NCBI RefSeq assembly: GCF_000230675.1
Contig: NZ_AGIK01000002.1
Coordinates: 186,001-250,000, forward strand
Source of the DNA: Synechococcus sp. WH 8016
GTDB taxonomy: Bacteria > Cyanobacteriota > Cyanobacteriia > PCC-6307 > Cyanobiaceae
DNA: 64,000 bases
Reading direction: 5' to 3'
In this document: positions 55,264 through 64,000 of the stretch, in pieces
Numbering within the stretch: position 1 is the stretch's first letter
How the letters are laid out: each line of letters begins with the position of its first letter
The notes under the pieces: generated by a model
What the model saw: the letters and a program-made list of their open reading frames with translations, nothing else
Database searches by the model: none
Told to the model about the DNA's origin: nothing
Translations under genes and position numbers: made by a program

Positions 55264-55350
55264 TCACTTCCCTGCGCCGGCATGACCCGGATCAAGTTCA
55301 GAGGGTGTGATCTCAGCCCCAGCGATCAAAAAAAGCAGGGGCACCCCTAG
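55264..55350 (-). promoter_or_regulatory. TPP riboswitch (THI element)
   Basis: On the minus strand the leader contains TAGGGGTGCCCC, GGGGCTGAGATCACACCC, GAACTTGATCCGGGTCATG and CCGGCGCAGGGAAG, the conserved boxes of the thiamine-diphosphate aptamer in order. It ends about 58 bases before the thiC start. Binding of TPP should stop thiC expression. Confidence 0.95.
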
Positions 55351-55399
55351 TGGTCTTTGAAAGCTAGCAACGCATTTCAGGTCTGACCCACTTCTGGTT

Positions 55400-56026
55400 T
55401 CAGGGCTGCAAGCCATTCAGGGCAGCAGCTACCACACGGTGATCATCGTCCTGCTGCAAAGGCTGAAGCAGCGCTCTCGCTTCGGAACCGTTGGCATCTC
55501 CGGCCTGCTCACGCACCACCCGGGCCAAAATTTCCGCCCCGCTCACCCGCACGGTTCCGTCGGCATCTGCGATCGCTTGCCTGCCGAGATCCAGCAGCCA
55601 AGAGGGGTTGATTCCAGGTTGCTCAGCAAGAGCGGAGAGAATGCTGCAACGCACCAGCCAAGCGCCATCCTTCGCGAAGCTGTCGCGCAACAGGGGCCAG
55701 GCCCGCTCCACCCCATAGCTCGCCAAGGCATTCGCCGCTTCAGCCCGCACATTGGGATCGTCATCGGCCAGCAGCAAGCGGCTCAGCACCTGCCAGCCCT
55801 GTTCATTGCGCCGATAGCCCAGGCCACTGCAGCTCAAAGAGCGCACCAAAAACGCCTGTTGCTCACTGCCCAGGATCAACAGGGGGATCACAACACTGTC
55901 GTTATCGGAATCGGGAAGCGCTCGCAGCTTGGCGAGGGCTGGCATCGCTTGCACTGGATCACCCGAGGCGATCGCTGCACGCAACTCCTCAGGGTTGGGT
56001 GCGGTCTGTTCAGGGGTGCTAGCCAT
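55400..56026 (-). CDS. HEAT-repeat protein
   Basis: A 208-residue protein made of helical HEAT/PBS-lyase-type repeats. Examples are DPNVRAEAANALASYG and TVRVSGAEILARVVREQ, each about 30-33 residues apart. Such proteins act as scaffolds or, in cyanobacteria, in phycobilisome-related chemistry; here there is no chromophore lyase mark, so no function is assigned. It is the last gene of the ruvB operon, one base after the DUF3188 gene. Confidence 0.75.
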   Translation of the reverse strand: MASTPEQTAPNPEELRAAIASGDPVQAMPALAKLRALPDSDNDSVVIPLLILGSEQQAFLVRSLSCSGLGYRRNEQGWQVLSRLLLADDDPNVRAEAANALASYGVERAWPLLRDSFAKDGAWLVRCSILSALAEQPGINPSWLLDLGRQAIADADGTVRVSGAEILARVVREQAGDANGSEARALLQPLQQDDDHRVVAAALNGLQP

Positions 56027-56027
56027 C

Positions 56028-56258
56028 TCAATCCTCCTGAGAACGGGTGGTGCGCAAGGCGATCAACAACTGATGGCGGCGCTGACGACGGCCCACCACT
56101 GCATGGATCACCAAACCAGATCCCACAAGGATGGCAGGGAGAGCTTGCCAGCGGTCGGGACCTTCTCGCTGCAGCATCGCTGACACTCCAAGCAGCACCA
56201 TCAACGGCGCCGCCAGTGACAACACGGTGTGGATCCTTGTCCTGGATTGACGGCTCAT
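56028..56258 (-). CDS. small DUF3188 membrane protein
   Basis: A 76-residue protein with two membrane segments (VLSLAAPLMVLLGVSAML and ALPAILVGSGLVIHAVVG) and a basic C-terminus, matching the cyanobacterial DUF3188 family, for which no role is known. The start is the ATG at 56256-56258, which overlaps the stop of the hydrolase gene by four bases; five extra N-terminal codons in the frame are not needed. Confidence 0.8.
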   Translation of the reverse strand: MSRQSRTRIHTVLSLAAPLMVLLGVSAMLQREGPDRWQALPAILVGSGLVIHAVVGRRQRRHQLLIALRTTRSQED

Positions 56259-57433
56259 GGTGTGGGAGTCCAAGCCAACATCGCAGCGGTCAACACCTGC
56301 ACCCCCACGCCGAGGGCCCGCTCTTCAGGGTTGAAATGACCGTTATGGAGCGGTGCACATCCATCAGGACCCGCCACCCCCAGGCGAAACATGCTGCCAG
56401 GAACGTCCTGCAACAGTTCTGCAAAATCCTCGGCACCAAGGGAAGGCTGTTCCAGGCGTTGCACGTGCTCTGCCCCCAGTTGTTCAACGGCACTGCGCTC
56501 TAGCAAGGCGGTGAGGGCGGGGTCGTTGCGTACAGGGGGTGCAATGCAGCGGTAGCGAACCCGAGCAGTGGCGCCAAAGCTCCCGCAAATGCCTTGCACC
56601 GTCTCCTCAATCCAGGCCGGTAAGCGTTCATGGAGATCCGCACACAGGCAGCGAACCGTGCCGAGGAGGGTGACCCGATCGGCGATCACGTTGAAGGCTT
56701 TGCCCCCCTCGATTTTCCCAAAACTGACCACCACTGGATTGAGGGCATCCAAGCGACGACTGATCGCCTCCTGCAATCCCGTCACCACCCGGGCTGCAAT
56801 CCAAATCGCATCGAGGGATTGATGGGGCCTCGCTCCATGACCGCCTTCACCGATCACCTCAATTTCCAGTTCTCCCGCAGCCGCTGTCAAGCTGCCGCTG
56901 CGCACCCCGATCGTGCCCACCGGCAAGGTGGGAAACACATGCACGCCGAACAGGGCACTGAGCCCAGCGGTGGCACCATCAGCACGCATCCAGCGAGCAC
57001 CTTGGGCAAGCTCCTCAGCAGGCTGAAACAACAGGCGCATCCCCACGGGCAAGGACGACTCCTGCGCCAACAAACGCGCAACCCCCAGACCAATACAGCT
57101 GTGGATGTCATGACCGCAGGCGTGCATGACTCCCTGCTGCAAGGAGGCATAGGGCAAACCCGTGCGCTCCTCCACCGGCAAAGCGTCCATGTCCACGCGC
57201 AAGCCCAGCTGCGGACCGCTCTGCGGACCAAGCTCCGCCAGCACACCGGTGCGCCCCACCCCTTCTCGCACACGCCAGCCGCACTGACGCAACTCCCCTG
57301 AAATCAGGGCCGCGGTCTGATGCTCTTCCCCACTCAATTCCGGATGGGAATGCAGATGGCGTCGCAACTCGATCAACGCGGGCAAGATCGCCTCAAGCCG
57401 GGCTTTAAGGAGAGGATTGGTGGTGGTGGTCAT
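56255..57433 (-). CDS. M20 family amidohydrolase (hippurate/IAA-amino-acid hydrolase type)
   Basis: A 392-residue metal-dependent hydrolase. LIELRRHLHSHPELSGEEHQ (16-35) opens the M20D pattern, MHACGHDIHSCIGLGVARLL holds metal-binding Cys and His, and the catalytic Glu lies in FQPAEELAQGARWM. GEGGHGARPHQSLDAI marks the dimerisation-domain insert, and PSLGAEDFA follows near the end. Members cleave N-acyl amino acids or peptides; the substrate here is unknown. It overlaps both neighbours by four bases and so is tightly co-translated. Confidence 0.88.
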   Translation of the reverse strand: MTTTTNPLLKARLEAILPALIELRRHLHSHPELSGEEHQTAALISGELRQCGWRVREGVGRTGVLAELGPQSGPQLGLRVDMDALPVEERTGLPYASLQQGVMHACGHDIHSCIGLGVARLLAQESSLPVGMRLLFQPAEELAQGARWMRADGATAGLSALFGVHVFPTLPVGTIGVRSGSLTAAAGELEIEVIGEGGHGARPHQSLDAIWIAARVVTGLQEAISRRLDALNPVVVSFGKIEGGKAFNVIADRVTLLGTVRCLCADLHERLPAWIEETVQGICGSFGATARVRYRCIAPPVRNDPALTALLERSAVEQLGAEHVQRLEQPSLGAEDFAELLQDVPGSMFRLGVAGPDGCAPLHNGHFNPEERALGVGVQVLTAAMLAWTPTP

Positions 57434-58239
57434 GGACTTTCCAAAGCCAGAAAACGCTGTAAATCAGCAACAGGTCGTGGAGGCCAACGACGCACCTCTA
57501 GCAACCAATCGGCCTCGCGATAACTCGGATCCAAGCCTGAAGCCGCCGCCCAGTTGCTTTCAGCCTCCCCCTTAGAGCCCCGGATCCAAAGCAGAGCACT
57601 CAAGCCAGCCCGCGCATCCGCAAACATTGGATAACGACGGATCAAGTTGCGCATCTCCCGCTCAGCCTCGTCAAAGGCCTCAAGTTGATAGAGGGCCAAC
57701 GCCCTGCTGGAGCGCGCCATGGCAAAACCGGGACGGGCCTCAGCGGCGCGCCCATACAGAGTTTCAGCCGATTCCCAATCGCCTTCGGAGCCGCGCACAT
57801 TGCCGAGGTTGTAGAGCGCCGAAGCATCTTGTGGATCCCGCTTCAAGATCCAGTTGTAATCCTGCTCGGCGTCCGTCCAGTGCTGCAAGGCCTCCTCAGC
57901 CGTGCCTCGATTGAGATGGGGGTCGGATTCTTCTGGAGCGAGCGCAATGGCCTTGGTTTGATCGGCGATCGCCCCCTCGGTGTCACCTAAAACAAGACGA
58001 ACATTGCCGCGGTTGCTCCAGGCAGCCGCATCCTCTGGAGCCAGCTCCAGCACCCGATCCCATCCCTCAAGGGCCTGTTGCGGATCGCCCTGACGGCTGA
58101 AGCGCAGGGCCTGTTCAAACAATTCCCGGTGCTGGTCCTTCGGAAGCGATTCAGCCAGAACCGGATCGGCCCCCAGGAACAGCACAACCCCGAAGGCAAC
58201 CAACAACAACGACAAACAACGCTTGAGATCGATGCTCAT
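57430..58239 (-). CDS. TPR-repeat protein with signal peptide
   Basis: A 269-residue protein. A hydrophobic leader ([22 protein letters not shown]) suggests export to the thylakoid lumen or periplasm. Several TPR motifs follow, among them [40 protein letters not shown] and [20 protein letters not shown]. The protein is a probable scaffold for protein assembly; a particular partner is not evident. Its start overlaps the stop of ruvB by four bases. Confidence 0.8.
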   Translation of the reverse strand: MSIDLKRCLSLLLVAFGVVLFLGADPVLAESLPKDQHRELFEQALRFSRQGDPQQALEGWDRVLELAPEDAAAWSNRGNVRLVLGDTEGAIADQTKAIALAPEESDPHLNRGTAEEALQHWTDAEQDYNWILKRDPQDASALYNLGNVRGSEGDWESAETLYGRAAEARPGFAMARSSRALALYQLEAFDEAEREMRNLIRRYPMFADARAGLSALLWIRGSKGEAESNWAAASGLDPSYREADWLLEVRRWPPRPVADLQRFLALESP

Positions 58240-59315
58240 GCCGCATCTCCCTCGTCCGCCGGCCAGCCCAGATGGCCTCGGCCCGCGGCGGTGACCACAC
58301 GCCCACGGGGGGTGCGCTGAAGAAATCCGAGCTGGAGCAAATAGGGCTCCACCACGGCCTCCAGGGTGGTGGGATCCTCGCCGAGCGCCGCGGCCAAGGT
58401 GTCGAGACCGACGGGTCCGCCTCCATGGGACTGGAGCAACAGCTCCAAAAGGCGACGATCACTGGCATCCAGGCCCCGGCCATCCACACGATGCAGGGTG
58501 AGTGCTTCATCCACTAATTGCACATCGATGCAACCAGACACCTCCCGCACACAGGCCACATCCCGCACGCGGCGCAACAGACGATTGGCAATCCGGGGTG
58601 TGCCCCGACAACGTCGGGCAATCTCGGCACAAGCCTCAGCAGAAAGCTGCAAAGACAACAGACCAGCCGCTCGCATCACAATCGCTTGCAGATCCTCTTG
58701 TCCGTAGAACTCCAGGCGCTGAATCAATCCAAAGCGATCACGCAGGGGCGAGCTCAGCGCGCCGGCCCGGGTGGTGGCACCCACCAGCGTGAAGGGCGGC
58801 AACTCCAGGGCTCGCGTTCGCGCCGTACTGCCTTTGCCAACGGTGAGATCCAGGCGTCGGTCTTCCATCGCTGGATAGAGAAGCTCCTCGGCAACGCGGG
58901 TGAGCCGATGAATTTCGTCGATGAACAACACCTCCCTTGGCTGCAGGTTCACGAGCAGGCCAACAATGTCGCGGGGGCGCTCCAAGGCCGGAGCGCTGGT
59001 GATCCGGCAGGTGACCCCCAATTCTTCCGCCAACACCATCGCCATGGTGGTTTTGCCCAAGCCGGGAGGGCCATACAGCAACACGTGATCGAGGGCCTCC
59101 GCCCGGCCCATCGCTGCCTGAATGGCAATTCCCAGCACTTGCTTGAGTTCGCGCTGGCCGATGTAATCGTCCAGCCGACGCGGCCGGAGACCGTCTTCTT
59201 TCGTGGCGCTCAGCTCGGCCGAATCATCCTGTTGACGCGCTGCATCCACCACCCGCGACGGCTTCGGTCGGGGAGCTCCCTTGGAGGATCCAGCGTTAGA
59301 AGAAACAATCGCCAT
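58236..59315 (-). CDS. ruvB: Holliday junction branch-migration helicase RuvB
   Basis: A 359-residue AAA+ ATPase. [20 protein letters not shown] is the characteristic entry, [20 protein letters not shown] is Walker [10 protein letters not shown] Walker [21 protein letters not shown] sensor 1 and Arg finger, and the C-terminal winged helix ends the protein with [20 protein letters not shown]. It drives branch migration with RuvA. The ATG at 59313-59315 is preferred; the frame extends to 59597 but those residues are antisense to smpB. It heads an operon of five genes with 1-4-base junctions. Confidence 0.97.
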   Translation of the reverse strand: MAIVSSNAGSSKGAPRPKPSRVVDAARQQDDSAELSATKEDGLRPRRLDDYIGQRELKQVLGIAIQAAMGRAEALDHVLLYGPPGLGKTTMAMVLAEELGVTCRITSAPALERPRDIVGLLVNLQPREVLFIDEIHRLTRVAEELLYPAMEDRRLDLTVGKGSTARTRALELPPFTLVGATTRAGALSSPLRDRFGLIQRLEFYGQEDLQAIVMRAAGLLSLQLSAEACAEIARRCRGTPRIANRLLRRVRDVACVREVSGCIDVQLVDEALTLHRVDGRGLDASDRRLLELLLQSHGGGPVGLDTLAAALGEDPTTLEAVVEPYLLQLGFLQRTPRGRVVTAAGRGHLGWPADEGDAA

Positions 59316-59379
59316 GGTCGCAGGGTACCGATAGCTGGATAAGGTCGGGAGACCGATCGGCCGTGGGGCCTGACGCGAG

Positions 59380-59874
59380 ATGGGCAAGGGAGGCGGCAAA
59401 AAGAGTGCAGCGGCAAGAGCAGCGGCCAATCGCCTGCTGGCCGACAATCGGCTGGCCAGACACCAGTACGAAATCCTCGAAACCCTAGAAACGGGAATCG
59501 AACTTCTGGGGACCGAAGTGAAGTCGGTGCGCGCTGGACAGGCCAATCTGCGCGATGGCTTCTGCCTGATTAGACGCGGCGAACTGCACCTCCACAACGT
59601 TCATATCTCCCCGCACACCCACGCCAGCCGCTATTTCAATCACGACCCACTGAGGGTGAGACGCCTGCTCGCCCATCGCCGCGAAATCGACAAATTGCGG
59701 GGTCAGCTCGAACAAAAAGGACTCGCCCTGATCCCACTTAACCTCCGCCTGCAGGGATCCTGGATCAAGGTGACCATCGGCTTGGGGAAGGGGCGCAAGC
59801 TGCATGACAAACGGGCCGCTGCCAAAGACAAGCAGGTCAAGAAAGAAACACGGGAGGCCATCGCCCGCTACTGA
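59380..59874 (+). CDS. smpB: SsrA-binding protein SmpB
   Basis: A 164-residue RNA-binding protein needed for trans-translation with tm[23 protein letters not shown] then [19 protein letters not shown], and the C-terminal basic tail with [17 protein letters not shown], are typical. Length is normal. It is divergent from ruvB across 64 bases, and its 3' end overlaps the end of the kinase-like gene by seven bases in convergent orientation. Confidence 0.97.
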   Translation: MGKGGGKKSAAARAAANRLLADNRLARHQYEILETLETGIELLGTEVKSVRAGQANLRDGFCLIRRGELHLHNVHISPHTHASRYFNHDPLRVRRLLAHRREIDKLRGQLEQKGLALIPLNLRLQGSWIKVTIGLGKGRKLHDKRAAAKDKQVKKETREAIARY

Positions 59875-61928
59875 CCCCTCAGCCCTTCTGGCTCAGCGGA
59901 GGGCTCTTGGACCGCTTGCTCTTGGGCAGATGGCTCTTGGGAAACCTTCTCCTTCACGCCAGCTGGCTTCGGCCCAGGAGGTTCTGGCAGAGCCTCCACC
60001 GGTCCCTGCGCTCCAGTCGCCGGATCGGCAATCGGATTGAGATCCACCCTTGGCAGCGGTTTCGACACGGCTTTCGGTGCAGGGGTCGGAGTCGGAAGAT
60101 CAGCGCGACAGGACAAGGTCAACAGGCCGGATGCGACACCTTCATTCGTCACGAGCACCTGCACAGGCGTGCCCACATCAGCCTCCAGCGTGACCACTCG
60201 CAAAGGGCCCCTTTCTGCCGCGACAGAGCCGTCAGCGGCATAGACGGTCATCTGCATCAACGGTGTTCCGTTAATGCCGAGCACAAGCCGACGATTGGCC
60301 GGCACCTGAATGGAAATCAGGCGCGCGCTATCGGCTGGGACCCGACTGGAAAGCACGGTGGCCATCTCGGCCCCTGCCTTCACCTTTTCAATCTTGACCT
60401 CCTCCAGACTGCGCAAGGCAGCGGCGTACCAAAGCTGCCGGAAGGGTTCTGGTGGCTTGGTACCCGTGGCTACACCCGGCAACAGGGTGTTGGCCGCCAC
60501 GGAGACCAGCTGCTCCACCACCCTGTCATTCACCCCTTGCGCCACAAGGGCCTGACGTTGGGTCTGCCAATCCTTCTGATCGAGTTTCCCCAGGCGTCGC
60601 CGCAGCCCTGGAGGCAGCTGTTCCACCCTTGCCAGCCACTCGTTGGCCAACGCATTCCAAACCTGGCGCAGGGGAGCATCCTCGAGGGAATCACTGGGCA
60701 AGCGACCGCTCCGCTCCGGGAAACGGGCCAACAGGCTGACATCCACGAGCTCCAAGAACCAGCTGCGGTCGACTTGCAACGCTCTCAATCGACTCAGCAG
60801 TTGTTGACGCTGATCCACTTCTGCCGGCGGCAGGCTGGCCGTCGGCGAGCGGCCCACCACATCACGCTCGGTGGAGGGGACGCCAGACGGGGCGTTGCCC
60901 CGGCTGAGGAGGAACCAACCGATGGCCGTACCCACCACCGCTGACATCAACAGGGCGATCACCACGGGCCATAGCCGTCCTTCCGCCGCCATTTGGCGCT
61001 CATCGGCGCGCTGACGCCGGCGAGGCTCAGGAGACGAGGGGCCAACAGCCTGCGGCTCCATGGCAGGACGTTCAGGAGAGGGCAGCAGCACAGGCGCCAG
61101 CACAACCGTTCGATCCGAACTCGGCATGGGGCCCGTCGATTCCGGCATGGGAACCGCTTTCAAGGCCTGCAAGACCTCCGCGGCCTGCTCAAAACGGCGA
61201 CCTGGCAGCTCGCTCAGCATCCGTTCCAACACGTCGCGGAAGCCCTCATGGAGTTCGAGATCTGGGGGGCATGGCCATTCACTGGCATCAGCGGGCAGCA
61301 AGGCCTCCGGGGCCCGTCCACTTAGCAACGTCAGTGCGGTCACGCCAAGAGCATGAACATCCATCCAGGGAGCGGCCAGCTCGCCACGGCCTTGTGCCCT
61401 CGGGGCATAACTAGCCGTGGCTCCTAGGAGCGGGGCGGTGCCGAGTTTTTGAAGCAGGCCAAAATCCAGCAAAACCGGCAGCCCATCCTGATCCCGGCGA
61501 AGAAGGTTGCTGGGATTGATGTCTCCATGGACCAGTCCCTTGCCATGGAGAACGCCTAACACTGGAAGAAGCTGACGCAACAGCAACAGCACTTCACCGC
61601 CACCAAACACCAGCTGACGCTCACAACGCTGCTGCTGGATTTGGCCAAAGCTGGATCCTTCCTGCCACTCCCTCACCAGCCAGAGCGAATCCAATTCCTC
61701 CAGCAGTCCTCCGAAGCGTGGGATCAGCGGGTGAAGAACCGATTGCATGGCCGGCCAAAGCTGGCGAAAGCGGTCTTGCGCATCAGGATCCTGCAGCTGC
61801 CGCAGTGCTACGGGCGCATCTAAGGCCAACACATCCGTTCCACGCCAAAGCTGCCCCTGGGGTGCGGACGTGTCTGACGTCAGACATTGATCCAAGCGGT
61901 AGCGCTCAGCCAGCAGCGTGCCGATCAC
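59868..61928 (-). CDS. Ser/Thr protein kinase-like membrane protein
   Basis: A 686-residue protein. An N-terminal kinase-like domain (about 8-270) has [11 protein letters not shown], a catalytic loop [10 protein letters not shown] (134-143) and DFG (155-157). The Lys of the ATP site seems replaced: the expected VALK reads VALRQL, so activity is uncertain. A membrane segment, [20 protein letters not shown], lies at about 318-338. The outer part is helical, then forms a beta-rich segment, then a Pro-rich tail. The design resembles bacterial sensor kinases with a cytosolic kinase and a periplasmic detector. No partner gene is evident. It is divergent from egtB. Confidence 0.78.
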   Translation of the reverse strand: MIGTLLAERYRLDQCLTSDTSAPQGQLWRGTDVLALDAPVALRQLQDPDAQDRFRQLWPAMQSVLHPLIPRFGGLLEELDSLWLVREWQEGSSFGQIQQQRCERQLVFGGGEVLLLLRQLLPVLGVLHGKGLVHGDINPSNLLRRDQDGLPVLLDFGLLQKLGTAPLLGATASYAPRAQGRGELAAPWMDVHALGVTALTLLSGRAPEALLPADASEWPCPPDLELHEGFRDVLERMLSELPGRRFEQAAEVLQALKAVPMPESTGPMPSSDRTVVLAPVLLPSPERPAMEPQAVGPSSPEPRRRQRADERQMAAEGRLWPVVIALLMSAVVGTAIGWFLLSRGNAPSGVPSTERDVVGRSPTASLPPAEVDQRQQLLSRLRALQVDRSWFLELVDVSLLARFPERSGRLPSDSLEDAPLRQVWNALANEWLARVEQLPPGLRRRLGKLDQKDWQTQRQALVAQGVNDRVVEQLVSVAANTLLPGVATGTKPPEPFRQLWYAAALRSLEEVKIEKVKAGAEMATVLSSRVPADSARLISIQVPANRRLVLGINGTPLMQMTVYAADGSVAAERGPLRVVTLEADVGTPVQVLVTNEGVASGLLTLSCRADLPTPTPAPKAVSKPLPRVDLNPIADPATGAQGPVEALPEPPGPKPAGVKEKVSQEPSAQEQAVQEPSAEPEGLRGQ

Positions 61929-62025
61929 AACGACATTGCCTAAATGGGTTGATGCTAGGGCGAGTTTTGGGAAAGCACCTGCAGCCTGGCCTCCCTAAGG
62001 TCACTATCTCGTGCATCAACCCGCC

Positions 62026-63294
62026 ATGGACTCCGGCACGCTGATCCGCCGGCTGATGGACGTGCGCCGCACCAGCGAAGTGTTGATTGAGCCGCTTGAA
62101 GCCGAAGATCTCTGCCTCCAGGGCATGGCCGATGCGAGCCCCCCTAAATGGCATCTCGCCCACACCACCTGGTTTTTCGAAACCTTTGTTCTGATCCCCC
62201 ACTGCCCTGGCTACGAGGGAGCCGATCCCCGCTGGAACTATTTATTCAATTCCTATTACGAAGCGGTTGGCCCTCGGCAACCCAGACCTCAGAGGGGTTT
62301 ACTCAGCCGGCCGCCGATGAAAGAGGTGATCGCTTGGCGCCACAAAGTGGACCAGGCCCTGAAGGACCTGCTTCAAAGCAACGGCGACTCCCCTTCCCCC
62401 TGGCTGCAACTCGTCGAACTGGGCCTTCAACACGAGCAACAGCACCAGGAATTGATGTTGATGGATCTTCTCGATGCCTTCAGCCGTCAGCCCTTGGAAC
62501 CGGCCTACCGAACGGATTGGCCGGAGGCCGAAGAGTCTTCTCCTAAGGGAACAACAAACGACGGGACAGCTCCCGGTTGGCTGCCCTGTGCGGGGGGCCT
62601 GGTGGAGATCGGCCAAGACATCGAGCAAAACAGCACCCACAACGCCCACCCCTTTCATTTCGACAATGAGGAACCCCGGCATCGCGTTTGGCTCGAGCCC
62701 TATGCCCTAGCGGATCGCTTGGTGAGCAACGGCGAATACAAGGCCTTTATCGCGGACGGCGGCTATGAACGCCCCGAACTCTGGATGAGTGAAGGCTGGG
62801 CCATCCGCTCAGAGCGGCAATGGCAAGCACCGCGCTATTGGCGCCAAGAGTGGAATGAACAGAAGGGTGCTCCACAACAGCGAGACCCCTCAGCCTGGGC
62901 CTGGGAATTCACCCTGGCAGGCCTCTGCCCATTGGAGGCCCATCGCCCGGTACGCCATCTCAGCTGGTTTGAAGCCGATGCCTATGCACGCTGGGCTGGA
63001 TCTCGCCTACCAACGGAGGCCGAATGGGAGATGGGCGCCAAGGAGCAGGGGCTTCAGCTCAAGCAAAGCCATGCTGAGCTTTGGCAATGGACAGCGAGTC
63101 CCTACAGGCCTTATCCCGGATTTCAGCCGGCCCAAGGAGCTGTTGGCGAGTACAACGGCAAGTTCATGACCTCCCAATTCGTATTGCGGGGCAGCAGTCA
63201 GCTCACCCCGGATGGCCACTCCCGCAACACCTACCGCAACTTTTTTGCTCCCTCTAGCCGCTGGATGGCGGCTGGCCTGCGCTTGGCCCGATGA
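62026..63294 (+). CDS. egtB: ergothioneine biosynthesis protein EgtB
   Basis: A 422-residue iron-dependent sulfoxide synthase from the ATG at 62026 (GTG 15 bases earlier is possible). The DinB-like N-terminal half has HLAHTTWFFETFVL and, further on, HEQQHQELMLMDLLDAF with the iron-binding His. The C-terminal half is an FGE-sulfatase-like domain with PRHRVWLEPYALADRLVSNG, RLPTEAEWEMG and LRGSSQLTPDGHSRNTYRNF. It joins trimethyl-histidine to cysteine or gamma-glutamylcysteine with O2. It overlaps egtD by four bases. Confidence 0.95.
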   Translation: MDSGTLIRRLMDVRRTSEVLIEPLEAEDLCLQGMADASPPKWHLAHTTWFFETFVLIPHCPGYEGADPRWNYLFNSYYEAVGPRQPRPQRGLLSRPPMKEVIAWRHKVDQALKDLLQSNGDSPSPWLQLVELGLQHEQQHQELMLMDLLDAFSRQPLEPAYRTDWPEAEESSPKGTTNDGTAPGWLPCAGGLVEIGQDIEQNSTHNAHPFHFDNEEPRHRVWLEPYALADRLVSNGEYKAFIADGGYERPELWMSEGWAIRSERQWQAPRYWRQEWNEQKGAPQQRDPSAWAWEFTLAGLCPLEAHRPVRHLSWFEADAYARWAGSRLPTEAEWEMGAKEQGLQLKQSHAELWQWTASPYRPYPGFQPAQGAVGEYNGKFMTSQFVLRGSSQLTPDGHSRNTYRNFFAPSSRWMAAGLRLAR

Positions 63295-64000
63295 CAACCA
63301 CCTCTCAACAGCCCCATTACACAACCGATCAAAAAACAGAACTGATCGACCTCCATCCGCCAGCAGCGGATATGGAACAGCTCGTCAGGGTCGGTCTCAA
63401 TCGTTGTCCCCGCCAGCTGCCGGCCTGGTTTCTCTATGACGAGGAGGGGTCGCGCCTGTTCGATCGCATCTGTGAGCAACCCGAATACAGCCTGACCCGC
63501 ACCGAAATTGCCCTGCTCAAGTCGTCTGCCCCAGAGATTGCGGCCGCCATCGGTGAAGGGGTGATCGTGGAATTCGGTGCTGGCAGCGCCCAAAAAGTAG
63601 GCCCTCTTCTCGAGGCGGCCCATCCCGCCGCCTACGTGGCATTGGACATCAGTGCCGAGCATTTAGGCAAGGCCACCACAGCCCTGCAACAACGCCACCC
63701 AAGGGTGCCCATGCTGGGCATTTGCTGCGATCACAGCACGCTTTCATCCCTGCCTGAGCACCCATTGCTGCGACAGCAACGGCGGATCGGCTTCTTCCCT
63801 GGCAGCTCGCTCGGCAATTTTGAACAGGACGATGCCATCCGCGTGCTGCGCCAGTTCAAGCAGTTGCTGAATGGGGGACCTCTCCTTCTTGGTCTTGACC
63901 AACCCAAGAGCAAGGTTCGCCTCGAAGCGGCCTACAACGATGCCGCTGGGATCTCAGCCGCCTTTGCACGCAATTTGCTGCATCGCCTCAATGCCGATTT
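63291..64000 (+). CDS. egtD: histidine N-alpha-methyltransferase EgtD (cut by window edge)
   Basis: At least 236 residues from the ATG at 63291, open to the window end. LPAWFLYDEEGSRLFDRICE, then PEYSLTRTEIALLKSSA, is the EgtD-family entry. VEFGAGSAQKVGPLL is the SAM loop, ALDIS its acidic partner, and GFFPGSSLGNFEQDDAIRVL the following motif. It makes trimethyl-histidine (hercynine) from His with three SAM. The ATGA overlap with egtB makes a two-gene ergothioneine operon. Confidence 0.95.
   Translation, partial: MTTTSQQPHYTTDQKTELIDLHPPAADMEQLVRVGLNRCPRQLPAWFLYDEEGSRLFDRICEQPEYSLTRTEIALLKSSAPEIAAAIGEGVIVEFGAGSAQKVGPLLEAAHPAAYVALDISAEHLGKATTALQQRHPRVPMLGICCDHSTLSSLPEHPLLRQQRRIGFFPGSSLGNFEQDDAIRVLRQFKQLLNGGPLLLGLDQPKSKVRLEAAYNDAAGISAAFARNLLHRLNAD

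Noticed and set aside
55439-56503. 354-codon plus-strand frame opposite HEAT, DUF3188 and M20 genes
   Set aside because: It crosses three real genes on the other strand that are linked by overlapping starts and stops.
58518-59342. 274-codon plus-strand frame across ruvB
   Set aside because: Antisense to ruvB, with low-complexity Arg/Gln/His content and no family features.
59907-60944. 345-codon plus-strand frame opposite the kinase-like gene
   Set aside because: Shadow of the real minus-strand gene, which has kinase motifs and a membrane segment.

Overview
The window looks like a chromosomal segment of a marine picocyanobacterium of the Synechococcus/Cyanobium type. The evidence is a photosystem I psaC gene beside glmS and acpP-fabF-tkt, a TPP-riboswitch-controlled thiC, a cyanobacterial DUF3188 gene, egtB-egtD, and a very large surface-polysaccharide locus. 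Genus is inferred from gene content and gene order; no 16S rRNA, tRNA or other RNA gene was seen apart from the TPP riboswitch.

Layout. (1) 1-24.1 kb, almost entirely on the minus strand: a surface glycan cluster with five complete GT4 glycosyltransferases and a sixth cut by the left edge, a Wzy-like polymerase, three methyltransferases (one FkbM-type), a NeuD-type acyltransferase, a sulfotransferase, a DegT-type aminotransferase, a GT2 enzyme, a DUF5672 protein, an ABC exporter and GDP-L-fucose synthesis (gmd-fcl). AT-rich gaps hold gene remains, including a badly broken beta-carbonic anhydrase. (2) 24.6-34.2 kb: a dense run of about 16 toxin-antitoxin loci (VapBC, Phd/PIN, HicBA, HEPN/MNT, a ParE-like piece). 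Roughly half are intact and the rest truncated, frameshifted or fused. Scattered among them are sheared pieces of housekeeping genes: UDP-glucuronate decarboxylase, a YdcF-like gene and rimM. (3) 34.2-44.6 kb: the export and precursor module, with a YdcF-like protein, a Wza-like exporter diverging from a Wzc-like tyrosine kinase, a dual-specificity-type phosphatase, an outer-membrane-like protein, a glycosyltransferase, manC and a UDP-glucuronate decarboxylase. (4) 44.7-50.6 kb: core genes glmS, psaC, acpP, fabF, tkt. (5) 50.7-53.1 kb: a small AT-rich islet with two membrane glycosylation genes. (6) 53.8-64 kb: thiC with its riboswitch, a tightly overlapping minus-strand operon (ruvB, TPR, M20 hydrolase, DUF3188, HEAT), smpB, a membrane Ser/Thr kinase-like protein and the ergothioneine pair egtB-egtD, the last cut by the right edge.

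How the parts work together. manC supplies GDP-mannose, which gmd and fcl turn into GDP-fucose. The decarboxylase makes UDP-xylose and glmS feeds amino-sugar pools. The glycosyltransferases and modifying enzymes build the glycan, and the Wzy, ABC exporter, Wza and Wzc proteins polymerise and export it. The kinase/phosphatase pair probably sets chain length by tyrosine phosphorylation. The toxin-antitoxin belt sits inside this variable locus, as if modules and gene scraps had repeatedly been inserted, duplicated and decayed there.
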